A DNA stretch of 47,391 nt from Deltaproteobacteria bacterium. Lineage in GTDB: Archaea > Thermoplasmatota > Poseidoniia > Poseidoniales > Poseidoniaceae. Of the stretch, positions 33,050 through 41,899 are shown one piece after another. Both the position numbers and the translations under genes were made by a program. The stretch is from contig JAOMAZ010000011.1 in the NCBI GenBank assembly GCA_028344335.1, positions 1 through 47,391 on the forward strand, written 5' to 3'. The notes under the pieces were generated by a model. The model saw only the letters and a list, made by a program, of their open reading frames with translations, was not told the DNA's origin and searched no databases. Positions within the stretch are counted from its first letter, which is position 1. Each line of letters begins with the position of its first letter.

Positions 33050-34276
33050 ATGGGTGCTTCGGTCGGTATTGGAGCTCTAATAGTAGGGACTTCATTACTA
33101 ACAATATTTGCTTTAGCAAGCGCTGCTATCGACCTACAGGTTGATGAGGCACTTGAGAGAATTGAAGAAACTGGAGATAATTCAGTTCCTTCTTTCACTG
33201 TTGATGATGCTAGCAATGATGTCACTGCTGTGGCAGAAGTAACATTTGCTTCTGGCACAGGTTCAGGGTATGCAGTTGATGATATCATTAGTTCAGGTTC
33301 CGTAGACTCCCTTTCTTTCGTTTCTGGTGGGACAGGTTATTCAGATTCTACCAACCTTGTTTGGTCTGGAGGTGGTTGTTCACCCAACCCTACTGGCACC
33401 TATACGGTATCAACTGAGGAATTTGAATTCACAGCCTTAGCAGCAAATAGTCTTGATGGCAAGTATTTCACCTATAGTTCACCATCAACTGATTACTATG
33501 TCTGGTTCAACGTTGACAGCGATGATGCTGATCCAAACCCTGGAGGTACTGGTATAGAGGTTGACTTGTCCAGTGGACAGAGTGTCAGTTCCACGGCCAC
33601 CAGCATCGCCAATGAAATCGATGACCTCGGTTCAGCTGTAGATTCTGGCTTAGGAGATACTAGGACAATAACATTGGATGCTGCAGGCGCTGCAACAAAT
33701 GTTGCTGCAGGAACTTCTGGATTTACAGTTTCAATGACTGATGATGGAGGAGTAATGCTTACTGCTGCATTGACTACTGGAGGAAACGGCTGTACTGGAA
33801 CTCCAACAGTGGATGGAGATGGCGGGGCAGATTCTTCTTTGACCTTAGTCATGCATTCTTCTTTTGGATTTAGTGCCAAGGTCAAGACGGTTGACGGCAG
33901 TGGTGGAATAACTGCGGTTGAGATGGTTAGTGCTGGACAGGGGCACACTTCCACACCCAACATCTTTGCCGCCACTGGAAGTGGTGGTAGTGGTGCATCT
34001 ATCACTGCTGTTCTTGATAATGTTCTAACATGGAATATGACAAATAGCGGTCAAGAGACTCTGAAATTCACTCATATTTGGTTCGCCCTTGATGGAGGTG
34101 ACCCTGAGCAACTTTCAACTTCAACATACACAATTTGGGATTTTCCAAAACATGACTATCTATTCCCTGGTGAAACTGTCATGGTTTCTTATGATTTGAA
34201 TTCAGCAACACCTTCAGTGATAGCAGCCTCATGTATGGGCGGGCAATCCTCTAAAGCAGTGACACAGAATGGTTGA
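33050..34276 (+). CDS. arlF: ArlF-like archaellum stator protein with a large Gly-rich/virion-like insertion
   Basis: 408 residues, against roughly 130-170 for usual ArlF. The N-terminal hydrophobic helix (ASVGIGALIVGTSLLTIFAL) and the C-terminal beta-sandwich from about residue 325 (LTWNMTNSGQETLKFTHIWF to GETVMVSYDL) fit ArlF, an extracytoplasmic stator part that anchors the motor to the cell envelope. Between them lie about 270 extra residues. These include GSGYAVDD/SGGTGYSDS and AGQGHTSTPNIFAATGSGG repeats of the type also present in the giant protein at 24575-29698, and a nested segment (GKYFTYSSPSTDYYVWFNVD, GTGIEVDLSSGQ) resembling domains I associate with marine phage structural proteins. 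The ArlF name rests on position (before ArlG) and end-domain resemblance. GAGGGGTGAG precedes the ATG. Confidence 0.75.
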   Translation: MGASVGIGALIVGTSLLTIFALASAAIDLQVDEALERIEETGDNSVPSFTVDDASNDVTAVAEVTFASGTGSGYAVDDIISSGSVDSLSFVSGGTGYSDSTNLVWSGGGCSPNPTGTYTVSTEEFEFTALAANSLDGKYFTYSSPSTDYYVWFNVDSDDADPNPGGTGIEVDLSSGQSVSSTATSIANEIDDLGSAVDSGLGDTRTITLDAAGAATNVAAGTSGFTVSMTDDGGVMLTAALTTGGNGCTGTPTVDGDGGADSSLTLVMHSSFGFSAKVKTVDGSGGITAVEMVSAGQGHTSTPNIFAATGSGGSGASITAVLDNVLTWNMTNSGQETLKFTHIWFALDGGDPEQLSTSTYTIWDFPKHDYLFPGETVMVSYDLNSATPSVIAASCMGGQSSKAVTQNG

Positions 34277-34285
34277 GGTGAGATA

Positions 34286-34777
34286 ATGGCAGATGGTGGA
34301 GCGACTTCGATGATAATGTTGGTAACGGCATTGATTATTTCTAGCATCTCAAGCGTAGTTTTGATTAATTCTTGGGCTGGTATTGCTGATGTGATGGATG
34401 ACCAAGGCCGTAAGGCAGAGGCTGATTCGGCGACTGACGTTTCTTTGGCTGGTGACACCATGAATGTGGATTATGTTATTGGAACACAAACGATAACTCT
34501 TTATTTCCAAAATTCTGGTACCACTACTTTGGACAGTGAGGATGCTAATATGGCGGTTTACGTTGCAGGTGAGGCAGTAACAATTGGATCGACGACGGTT
34601 GTTTCAGGAGCCGCTGAATGGTACGAAGGTGAGTTATTGAAGGTGGTTGGTGTGCATGCAGGAACTGCCCATGCTGATGATGATGAGGTCATTATTTCGT
34701 TAACGGTTAGAAGCCTTCCAGTCAATGGAATGATAGGTGGCGACACTTTGAATGAGGTTGTCCGTTTGGACGTATGA
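34286..34777 (+). CDS. arlG: ArlG archaellum stator protein
   Basis: 163 residues. The N-terminus MADGGATSMIMLVTALIISS followed by SVVLINSWAGIADVMDDQG is the single membrane/assembly helix typical of ArlG. The rest is an all-beta sandwich (VDYVIGTQTITLYFQNSGTT, DANMAVYVAGEAV, EVIISLTVRSLPVNG) outside the membrane. ArlG forms short filaments capped by ArlF that bridge the motor to the envelope. Length is normal for the family, in contrast to the enlarged ArlF-like protein just upstream. The ATG is nine bases after the arlF stop, with GAGGTGAGATA as ribosome site, and arlH follows after 11 bases. Confidence 0.82.
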   Translation: MADGGATSMIMLVTALIISSISSVVLINSWAGIADVMDDQGRKAEADSATDVSLAGDTMNVDYVIGTQTITLYFQNSGTTTLDSEDANMAVYVAGEAVTIGSTTVVSGAAEWYEGELLKVVGVHAGTAHADDDEVIISLTVRSLPVNGMIGGDTLNEVVRLDV

Positions 34778-34788
34778 GGTTGATTTAG

Positions 34789-35496
34789 ATGGCAGCAATA
34801 CCGATTGAGGATGGCTTTTCCTTCGAAATTGATCAGGATAGCCTTTCTGACACCATGGGGGCTAAGATTCCAAACCGTTCTATTGGGATTCTTGCAGGTA
34901 CTATCGGTGCTGGGAAATCACTTATTTCTCAGCGCTTAATTCTTGGACTATTAGAGAATGAGGCAAAGGTGGTAGTAGTCACTACTGAATTGACTACACG
35001 CGGTTGGATTGAGCAAATGTATTCCATTGGCTACAACATTGTTGATTACATTACAAATGGGACATTATTGGTCCTCTCGCGTTATGGTACTATGGCAGAA
35101 CCTGTTCAAGACGTTAGTCTCGCTGATGTTCTGGAGTCCAAAGCAATGAGTGAGGCAGACATCGTCTTCATTGATTCGGCTTCAAGTATAATGCCAGATG
35201 TTATGGATTCAGCCGAACGATTTGAGATGTTGGACATGCTGCGTCGCTTTACCGCTGAGAATCGCACTATTATTTTAGGAATTGATGAAGATGAAATCGA
35301 TCAGAAAACTGCTCGGGCTTTCAAGTCCGCTTCTGAAATATTGATTGATTTATCAGCATCACTCGTCGGTGGGGCATTAAAACGTCAGATCAAAGTGACA
35401 AGATTCCTTCGTGCTGCAGGCCCGCTGCAGACTACTATTGGATGGAGAGTTGAGCCGTCCATGGGATTCATTGTCGATATTACTGCAGTCAGTTGA
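34789..35496 (+). CDS. arlH: ArlH archaellum regulatory ATPase
   Basis: 235 residues, a RecA/KaiC-like ATP-binding protein. The Walker A motif GTIGAGKSLI is near residue 38 and the Walker B-like strand ADIVFIDSASSI near 125. ArlH forms a ring below ArlI and ArlJ, binds ATP without strong turnover and regulates assembly and rotation. Length and motif spacing match the family. Its stop (TGA 35494-35496) overlaps the GAGGAGG ribosome site of arlI, which starts 13 bases later, so the two are translationally linked. This fits the stoichiometric ArlH-ArlI pair. Confidence 0.93.
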   Translation: MAAIPIEDGFSFEIDQDSLSDTMGAKIPNRSIGILAGTIGAGKSLISQRLILGLLENEAKVVVVTTELTTRGWIEQMYSIGYNIVDYITNGTLLVLSRYGTMAEPVQDVSLADVLESKAMSEADIVFIDSASSIMPDVMDSAERFEMLDMLRRFTAENRTIILGIDEDEIDQKTARAFKSASEILIDLSASLVGGALKRQIKVTRFLRAAGPLQTTIGWRVEPSMGFIVDITAVS

Positions 35497-35509
35497 GGAG
35501 GAATGCAAG

Positions 35510-37231
35510 ATGATGCCGCCAGATGAAATGCCCGAGATAGAACCGGGTGATCTCGAAGGATTACTTCATGCCTATCCACATGTCCGCGAATGGGTAAATG
35601 ACTTTGAAGCAAGGTATGGGATAAGGCCAATTTACTATGGTCCATTAGACAGAGATGCAAAGAAAGTAGAACCAATGAATCTAATTTATGTTACCAAACC
35701 ACCGATTTTTGTTCACATTTACATGCCTCCACTCGATGAGGAGGGTGGTGGCCAAACTTTGTGGTTCGGACTTGAACCTCAATTAACTGAAGAAGATGAA
35801 TTACATCGCCGTCAACTTGTCGATACTTTACTTCTGGAAGCCCCATCCGCTGCATCATTCACTACAGATAGCGAATTCGAAAACATCCTGTCAGGGATGA
35901 TTGATAGATTCACAGTTTTACACGAAGACGCCCCTGCAGTTACCCGTCAAGGTAAGGGTTGGGAACTTGTGGGAATGGCGGACAACCGTATCCGCGTAGA
36001 TAGAGAACAAAGAGAAAGGCTTCGTTACATTATCACTCGTGACTTGGTGCGAAATGGTCCTCTTGAGACTTTACTTTCGGATGAGATGCTTGAAGATATT
36101 CACACCATCGGCCTCAAGCACGTTCACATGGACCACAAGGTATTCGGAATGGTTACTTCCAATATTCGTTTCCGAGATAGGGAGATACTTGGACGATACT
36201 TGCGTTCGATGTCTGAAAGAATTGGCCGACCAGTATCTGATAACAAACCGATTGTCGATGGTTCACTCCTCGATGGTAGCCGTATCAATATTATTTATTC
36301 AGATGACGTTTCAACGCTCGGCCCGTCATTCACCATCCGTAAATTCGCTGAGGAGACAATCTCCATTACACAACTGGTTGCTTGGGGAACACTCGATTCA
36401 GCTTTGGCTGCCTACATTTGGATTTGCCTTGAATATGGAATGTCAGTCATGGTGTCCGGAGAAACGGCATCTGGGAAGACTACCACACTGAATGCGATTC
36501 TTCCATTCATCGATCACAATGTCAAGATCTACTCCGCAGAGGATACTGCTGAAGTTAAGGTTCGACACAAAGTTTGGCAACGCTTAGTTACTCGCGCTTC
36601 CAAGAATGAAGATGCTCGTGTCGAGATGTTCGACCTGCTAAAGGCAGCCCTTAGAAGTAGGCCAAGATACATTATCATCGGGGAAATAAGAGGTGTAGAA
36701 GGTGCAACTGCATTCCAAGCAATGCAGACTGGGCACCCTGTTATTGCTACTTTCCACGCATCCTCAATCGTTAAGATGATTCAGAGATTTACTGGAGACC
36801 CAATCAATGTTCCGATGCGTTTCTTCGATAACTTGAACTTCGCAATTTTCCAAGAAGTAGTGGAGGCTCCAGGGGGAGGGATTGCCAGAAGAATCACTGG
36901 AATAGACGAAATTATTGGCTACAATAAACATAGTGATGGAGTATTAACTCGTGGAATGTTCGAATGGGACCCAGTTAGAGACAAACATTATTTCCGTGGA
37001 ATGTTCCAATCACATTTACTTGAAAACAAAATTGCTCCTGCAGCAGGTTTTGCTAATAAACGTGATATTTACGATGAAATGATGAAGCGTTCCGAGGCTA
37101 TCCAGCGTATGGTTGCCCGCAAATTAGTACATTACGACGATGTTTTCGACCTCCTTGGAGTCTACTATAATCGGGGCTGGGATGCTTTTTCAGAAAGTGT
37201 CGATAGTTGGGTTGCAGTATCTACCGAATGA
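35510..37231 (+). CDS. arlI: ArlI archaellum motor/assembly ATPase
   Basis: 573 residues from ATG 35510 (a second ATG follows at 35513), placed by GAGGAGG eight bases upstream; the frame is open further up but inside arlH. It is a secretion-superfamily ATPase. The N-terminal domain includes DHKVFGMVTSNIRFRDREIL. The Walker A is VSGETASGKTTTLNAIL. The Asp/Glu box and Walker B region is RYIIIGEIRGVEGATAFQAM, and the His box is GHPVIATFHASS. The hexamer first powers archaellin assembly and then rotation, acting on ArlJ. All catalytic motifs are intact and the length is typical. arlJ follows after 18 bases with GAGGTGATTAC as ribosome site. Confidence 0.96.
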   Translation: MMPPDEMPEIEPGDLEGLLHAYPHVREWVNDFEARYGIRPIYYGPLDRDAKKVEPMNLIYVTKPPIFVHIYMPPLDEEGGGQTLWFGLEPQLTEEDELHRRQLVDTLLLEAPSAASFTTDSEFENILSGMIDRFTVLHEDAPAVTRQGKGWELVGMADNRIRVDREQRERLRYIITRDLVRNGPLETLLSDEMLEDIHTIGLKHVHMDHKVFGMVTSNIRFRDREILGRYLRSMSERIGRPVSDNKPIVDGSLLDGSRINIIYSDDVSTLGPSFTIRKFAEETISITQLVAWGTLDSALAAYIWICLEYGMSVMVSGETASGKTTTLNAILPFIDHNVKIYSAEDTAEVKVRHKVWQRLVTRASKNEDARVEMFDLLKAALRSRPRYIIIGEIRGVEGATAFQAMQTGHPVIATFHASSIVKMIQRFTGDPINVPMRFFDNLNFAIFQEVVEAPGGGIARRITGIDEIIGYNKHSDGVLTRGMFEWDPVRDKHYFRGMFQSHLLENKIAPAAGFANKRDIYDEMMKRSEAIQRMVARKLVHYDDVFDLLGVYYNRGWDAFSESVDSWVAVSTE

Positions 37232-37249
37232 AAATTATGAGGTGATTAC

Positions 37250-39043
37250 ATGAAGCGTATGCCGATATGGGAAATCGCCATTCGCAGATTGGAAATGCCA
37301 ACCTCTAGATTTCTAATATTCTATGTTGGCTCAGCAGCAGCGGCTGGATTTATTACAGCGGCCTTGATGATGATTCTTGCTCCCAGTTTATTTTTTGGAC
37401 CGGTTGGATTTATTCTGTTAATCCTTCTGCCTCTTTTGACTGGTGGTGCAGCAATTCTTTACCCAGTCCTTGAAGTTCAGCGCTCAGCAATTCAAATTGA
37501 AAAAGAAATGCATATGTTCATAACAAGGATGGGTATTCTTTCGCTTGGAGAGATTGGCGCTCAGAGTATTTTCGATATTCTACGCCAAATGACTGACTAT
37601 GGAGAATTGGCAGCAGAAGTTCAACGCATTGAAACGCTGGTCGATAAATGGCATACTAGTCTTCCTGAGGCAGCACGAATTGTCGGTCAGCAAAGTCCAA
37701 GTCCACTTTGGTCAGATTTCCTAGACCGCATGTCTTTCAGCATCGAAGCGGGTCAGAGAATTGATGAATTCATGCGCTCAGAGCAAGAGACCATCGCTGA
37801 GAAATATAACACACTTTACGATACGCGTTTAGAAAAAGTAGATTCCCTAAAAGAAATCTATGTAGCATTGGTGTCTGCGGGTTTGTTTGGTTTGGTTATT
37901 GCAGGAATCCATTTGGTGCTGTTTGAAACAGGTACACCTGGCAGTGACCTCTATACCATCTTAGGCAGGATGCGTTGGTTAATTTTGGCATCAATGCTCT
38001 TCATCATATTACAAATAGGAGCAATTTTCTCATTTAGATCTGCGATTCCAGATGATTTGATGTTTGCCCGCGATGAAATGGTAACCCCCTATCGGCGTCT
38101 ATTTTTGCAAACTTGGATAGTTTCTGGATTCGTCAGCGCCATTTTATTGGTAGTATCAATAGTTGTGGTAGTTTTGTATATTGATGTTTTAGTTGGTGAA
38201 TGGGATAAATACGGTTTGATTTTGGTAGCAGTACCATTCACCCCATTGTTAATCCCTGCATTTTTACAAAGAAGAGAAGAAACTCAAGTTAATCGACGAG
38301 ACGATTCATATCCTGGTTTCATTCGTGCCTTAGGTGGTACGGCTCAAGCACGTTCAGCAGAACCTGCAACCACGATTAGAGCCTTACGAGGAATTGATTT
38401 CGGTTTACTTGACTTTGCCATTGAAAGATTAGAGAAAAGGCTGTCAACAAGAATAGATTCTGAGCGCGCATGGGATTACTTTTCTTCTGAAACTAATTCT
38501 GATATTATCACTAGGTACAATCGAATTTACATTGAAGGTGCTCAGTCAAGCGGTCTTCCCGCTTCTACTGCTGACATGGTAAGTAAATCTGTAACAAGTC
38601 AACTTTCCCTACGCAGAAGGAAGGCCCTGTCGGCAGGTACAATGTTTGGAACAGCAATAGGATTACTCATCGCCACCGTTGCTAGTCTCAATGTTACAAT
38701 TTCAATTATCAAGCAACTTGGAGGTACAATTTCTGGTGTGGCTTCGGGTTTAGGCTCAACAGATCTTGATTCAATAGCCTCAGGGGGAGCAGGTTTTGGT
38801 CTCCCTGCTCTGGAAAACAATGCTGTAATTGATGAGAACATTCAAGCATTTAAGGTAACGATTTCAATCCTCATCGTTCTCAAAATCATCGCTCTTGGTG
38901 CTATTTCAACCCGTCTTCGCGGGGGTGGGATAACTTCTGCTGTTGGACAAATGGTACAGATGACATGGTTAGCAGCTATTACCAGTCTTTTAGTTGCAAT
39001 AATGATGGATGCCGCCATGGGTGTTTTCACAATGACTGCTTAA
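37250..39043 (+). CDS. arlJ: ArlJ archaellum membrane platform protein
   Basis: 597 residues, the polytopic core of the motor. At least eight hydrophobic segments are visible, among them FLIFYVGSAAAAGFITAAL, FGPVGFILLILLPLL, AGLFGLVIAGIHLVLF, LILASMLFIILQIGAIF, ILLVVSIVVVVLYIDVLVG and ILIVLKIIALGAIS. The cytoplasmic loops are charged and helical (SIFDILRQMTDYGELAAEVQ; FGLLDFAIERLEKRLSTRI), as in the T2SF/ArlJ fold that contacts ArlI. Length is in the normal 550-620 range. It is the last gene of the archaellum run and ends four bases before the convergent endonuclease III-like gene. No prepilin peptidase or chemotaxis gene follows within the window. Confidence 0.94.
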   Translation: MKRMPIWEIAIRRLEMPTSRFLIFYVGSAAAAGFITAALMMILAPSLFFGPVGFILLILLPLLTGGAAILYPVLEVQRSAIQIEKEMHMFITRMGILSLGEIGAQSIFDILRQMTDYGELAAEVQRIETLVDKWHTSLPEAARIVGQQSPSPLWSDFLDRMSFSIEAGQRIDEFMRSEQETIAEKYNTLYDTRLEKVDSLKEIYVALVSAGLFGLVIAGIHLVLFETGTPGSDLYTILGRMRWLILASMLFIILQIGAIFSFRSAIPDDLMFARDEMVTPYRRLFLQTWIVSGFVSAILLVVSIVVVVLYIDVLVGEWDKYGLILVAVPFTPLLIPAFLQRREETQVNRRDDSYPGFIRALGGTAQARSAEPATTIRALRGIDFGLLDFAIERLEKRLSTRIDSERAWDYFSSETNSDIITRYNRIYIEGAQSSGLPASTADMVSKSVTSQLSLRRRKALSAGTMFGTAIGLLIATVASLNVTISIIKQLGGTISGVASGLGSTDLDSIASGGAGFGLPALENNAVIDENIQAFKVTISILIVLKIIALGAISTRLRGGGITSAVGQMVQMTWLAAITSLLVAIMMDAAMGVFTMTA

Positions 39044-39047
39044 GCCA

Positions 39048-39665
39048 TCAAGTAATCCAATTGCAAATAGGACATTCATCGATGTCGTGATTTCTTGCAG
39101 GGCAATATTCTCGCCCAAAGAAAATTATCTGTAGGTGTCTGCGTATCCATGAATCCTTTGGGAATACAGCCTTCAAGTCCTTTTCAGTTTGTGTGACATT
39201 TTTTGCTTTTGATAATCCCCATCTACCCGCTAAGCGATGAATATGAGTGTCGACAGGAAAAGTTGGAATATCGAATGCTTGGGCTAATACTACTGAGGCA
39301 GTTTTGTGCCCAACTCCTGCTAAGGCTTCCAATTCCTCCATATCACAAGGGACTTGCCCTTCATGTTTCTCGAGCAATTGTATGGCCATTCTATGGATAT
39401 TTTTGGCCTTGGTTGGAGCAAGGCCAATTTGACGAATACATTCTTGAATAGTTGATACATCAAGGCCAGCCATCTTTTCAGGAGTATTAGCGAGCCCAAA
39501 TAAAGCCGGAGTAATCTCATTCACTTTCTTATCAGTAGATTGGGCTGAAAGTAGTACTGCCACCAACAATGTATATGGATCTTGATGCTCAAGTGGAGAT
39601 GGAGTTTGAGGATATAATTCATCAAGAAGTTCTCCAATGATGTCGGCCTTCTCTTGCCTTTTCAT
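39048..39665 (-). CDS. nth: Endonuclease III-like DNA glycosylase with altered iron-sulfur loop
   Basis: 205 residues. The helix-hairpin-helix segment ALAGVGHKTASVVL carries the catalytic Lys at 121, and FPVDTHIHRLAGRWG carries the catalytic Asp at 139, aligning with Lys120 and Asp138 of E. coli Nth. The enzyme removes oxidised pyrimidines and nicks the abasic site. The C-terminal [4Fe-4S] loop is unusual: Cys188, Cys198 and Cys201 are present with spacing C-x9-C-x2-C, and the protein ends four residues later (NWIT), so the usual fourth Cys (C-x6-C-x2-C-x5-C pattern) is missing. It lies third in a minus-strand group after polX and a small membrane protein. Confidence 0.88.
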   Translation of the reverse strand: MKRQEKADIIGELLDELYPQTPSPLEHQDPYTLLVAVLLSAQSTDKKVNEITPALFGLANTPEKMAGLDVSTIQECIRQIGLAPTKAKNIHRMAIQLLEKHEGQVPCDMEELEALAGVGHKTASVVLAQAFDIPTFPVDTHIHRLAGRWGLSKAKNVTQTEKDLKAVFPKDSWIRRHLQIIFFGREYCPARNHDIDECPICNWIT

Positions 39666-39674
39666 CGCTAAGCC

Positions 39675-39917
39675 TCATGCATCAGCGGTGATGGAGTATT
39701 CTTCACCGGTTTTCCAGCCCAGCCACAAGCCAAGAGCAACTCCGCCAAATGGTACCAGATTACAAGGCAACCAAACAGCAATCGCCGAATTATCCATCGA
39801 TGAGCCCATCACCCACCAAATAATCAAGCCAAGAATTGTGGCTGGAAAGAATGCAAAACCTCCGAACATCAAGGCTCTGAGGGTGCGCATGAACAGAGCG
39901 TTGCGCCAGATGGTCAT
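39675..39917 (-). CDS. Small two-helix membrane protein
   Basis: 80 residues from the ATG complementary to 39915-39917; a TTG one codon earlier is less likely. Two hydrophobic helices are evident: ALMFGGFAFFPATILGLIIWWV and LVPFGGVALGLWLGW. A short Ser/Met/Asp loop lies between them and a charged tail GEEYSITADA follows. No family recognised and no catalytic residues. It lies between polX (six-base gap) and the endonuclease III-like gene (nine-base gap), likely on one message, but that does not by itself imply a DNA repair role. Confidence 0.7.
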   Translation of the reverse strand: MTIWRNALFMRTLRALMFGGFAFFPATILGLIIWWVMGSSMDNSAIAVWLPCNLVPFGGVALGLWLGWKTGEEYSITADA

Positions 39918-39923
39918 CAACTT

Positions 39924-41837
39924 TCAGTTAGCAAGTTGTTGCAACAAATCACTAGCAGACAAGGAATTAAGAACATTTTCAGCCTCTAACCAACCCTTGC
40001 GAGCAATGTCCACCCCATAGCGAATATCTGTCAGTCCTCGCAGGTCATGAGCATCGGGGTTTATCGAAACTGGAACTCCTAATTCCTTGGCACGTTTACA
40101 CAAACGCCAGTCTAAATCCAGACGGTATGGAGAAGCATTCAGTTCAACAACTTTGTTGGCTTCCATTTCAGACATTGCTTGCAGCACTGCATTCATGTCC
40201 ACTTCATAGCCATCTCTACCTTGTAAAATCCGTCCAGTTGGATGACCTAATACTGTGGCAGAAGGATGTTCCATAACTTGAATTAATTCCTCAGTATTTG
40301 TAGATTCATCGCGGTTTTTCCACTTGGGAATTGCGTGTACACTAGCAACGACATAATCCAAAGAAGATAGAACATCATCAGAATAGTCAAGTTTTCCACC
40401 TTCTAAAATATCTGATTCCGTACCATGGATAATTGTAAAATCCGAAAATTCATCATTATAGGATTTGATGACTTTGCCTTGTTTTAGCAAATCTTCAGCC
40501 TCTAAGCCGTGAGCGATTTTTAGACTCTGAGAATGGTCAGCAATACCCAGCCATTCCCAACCCAACTTTCTGGCAGCATCAACCATTTCTTCTAGCGTAG
40601 CCTCGCCGTCTGAAAGGGTTGTATGATTATGGAGACTTCCCTTAACGTCTTTCAATTCCAACAATTCAGGCAATTGCAGAACCTCCATCTCCCCCATATC
40701 CTCACGCAATTCTGGAACCACGTAATCCATCTCTAAATGACGGTAGATATCTGCTTCAGTCTGGGCAGGAAGGCTGAATTTAGCGGCTTCCATCCCCTTT
40801 AATTCTCCAGCCAAGTCAACCGGAATTAGCCCAAATTCATTCAACTTTAGACCTCGGTCAATTGCCCGTTGACGTAGTCTAACATTGTGCTCTTTTGAGC
40901 CGGTGAAATATGCCAAGGTAAAAGCAAATACTTCTGGGGGGACCAAGCGAATTTGAGCATCTATTGTTCCACTTGCCTCAAGTTGTTGATAATCGGCACC
41001 ACCAATCGCATCCAAAACATTTTCATCTATATTTCCAAGTGAAAATTCTTCATCAAACAAACTCGCTTCAAGAATTAGACTGATTTTTGAATCACCTGCT
41101 CCTTTTACATCAGCAATCCCAGGTAAACTAAGAATCTCCTTGGACACCTTTTCATGATTAACAGGTAATGCCGAGACAACCAAATCAAGGTCCCCAATTG
41201 TTTCTTTTCGACGTCGAGTAGAACCAGCCAACTGGGCCTTGATTACACCATCTATTTGAGAAATTCGTGCTTCAAATGCTTCACCATATGCCAAACCTAC
41301 ATTGAGTCTTCGGCGTGCTCTGAATCGGCTCAGCAATTCTATTCCATCCGACATTCTCTGTTGTGATTTCTCGCCTAACCCCTTGAGCGGAGCAACATCT
41401 CCAGCCTCACAAGCGCTCTTCAAAGCGGCGACGCTATCAACGCCCAATTCTTCATAGAGCATTTTTATTCTCTTTGGCCCAAGTCCAGGGATTGCCAGCA
41501 TCTCGATTAAACCAGCAGGAGTTTCATCATGTAATGCTAGCCAATCACCGGCCCAACGCCCCTCTTCAACTGCTTGAATAATGGCGCTTCCTAGGCCTTT
41601 TCCAATTCCTTTTAAGTCCATTAAGCGACCACTTGCTACTAATTCTCCAATGTCATCAGAAAGTCCTGAAATTAGCCGTGAAGCATTTTGATATGAGCGA
41701 ATACGGAATGGATTTGCTCCTTTTAATTCTAATAATACACCTACTTGGTGGAGTGCAGCAGAAATCTGTGAGCGTGAAAAATAGGGTGGACCGATTGGTC
41801 TGGGACGCGGCAACGACCATGCTCCTGACTTTACCAA
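39924..41837 (-). CDS. polX: Family X DNA polymerase with PHP domain; catalytic Asp replaced
   Basis: 637 residues. The start is TTG (complement of 41835-41837): an in-frame TGA lies five codons upstream, no ATG occurs before the conserved N-terminus, and GAGGGG is correctly placed. Order: 8-kDa-like HhH domain (LKGANPFRIRSYQNA, LKGIGKGLGSAI, IPGLGPKRIKMLY), nucleotidyltransferase palm (AGSTRRRKETIGDLDLVV near 214), then thumb (YFTGSKEHNVRLRQRA). The PHP exonuclease begins near 402 with HNHTTLSDGE, followed by IADHSQS, HGTESDIL, VASVHAIP, GHPTGRIL and NPDAHD. All PHP metal ligands appear present. In the palm the third metal-binding Asp (the VDLR position) reads AQIR, Gln instead of Asp, with an Asp two residues earlier. 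PolX-PHP acts in gap filling, end trimming and base excision repair. Confidence 0.92.
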   Translation of the reverse strand: MVKSGAWSLPRPRPIGPPYFSRSQISAALHQVGVLLELKGANPFRIRSYQNASRLISGLSDDIGELVASGRLMDLKGIGKGLGSAIIQAVEEGRWAGDWLALHDETPAGLIEMLAIPGLGPKRIKMLYEELGVDSVAALKSACEAGDVAPLKGLGEKSQQRMSDGIELLSRFRARRRLNVGLAYGEAFEARISQIDGVIKAQLAGSTRRRKETIGDLDLVVSALPVNHEKVSKEILSLPGIADVKGAGDSKISLILEASLFDEEFSLGNIDENVLDAIGGADYQQLEASGTIDAQIRLVPPEVFAFTLAYFTGSKEHNVRLRQRAIDRGLKLNEFGLIPVDLAGELKGMEAAKFSLPAQTEADIYRHLEMDYVVPELREDMGEMEVLQLPELLELKDVKGSLHNHTTLSDGEATLEEMVDAARKLGWEWLGIADHSQSLKIAHGLEAEDLLKQGKVIKSYNDEFSDFTIIHGTESDILEGGKLDYSDDVLSSLDYVVASVHAIPKWKNRDESTNTEELIQVMEHPSATVLGHPTGRILQGRDGYEVDMNAVLQAMSEMEANKVVELNASPYRLDLDWRLCKRAKELGVPVSINPDAHDLRGLTDIRYGVDIARKGWLEAENVLNSLSASDLLQQLAN

Positions 41838-41899
41838 ATCATCCCCTCAGGCGTTGCTGGGTGTTGACCCTTCAATAATCATGTCATTCCGCCAATGTC

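Noticed and set aside
33200-34020. Possible integrated virus remnant, from phage-like sequence in the ArlF-like gene
   Set aside because: The segment is in frame inside an archaellum gene, with no integrase, capsid, terminase or att repeats nearby; domain sharing is the simpler reading.
35411-35509. Upstream extension of arlI into arlH
   Set aside because: GAGGAGG positions the start at 35510, and the extra residues do not resemble ArlI.
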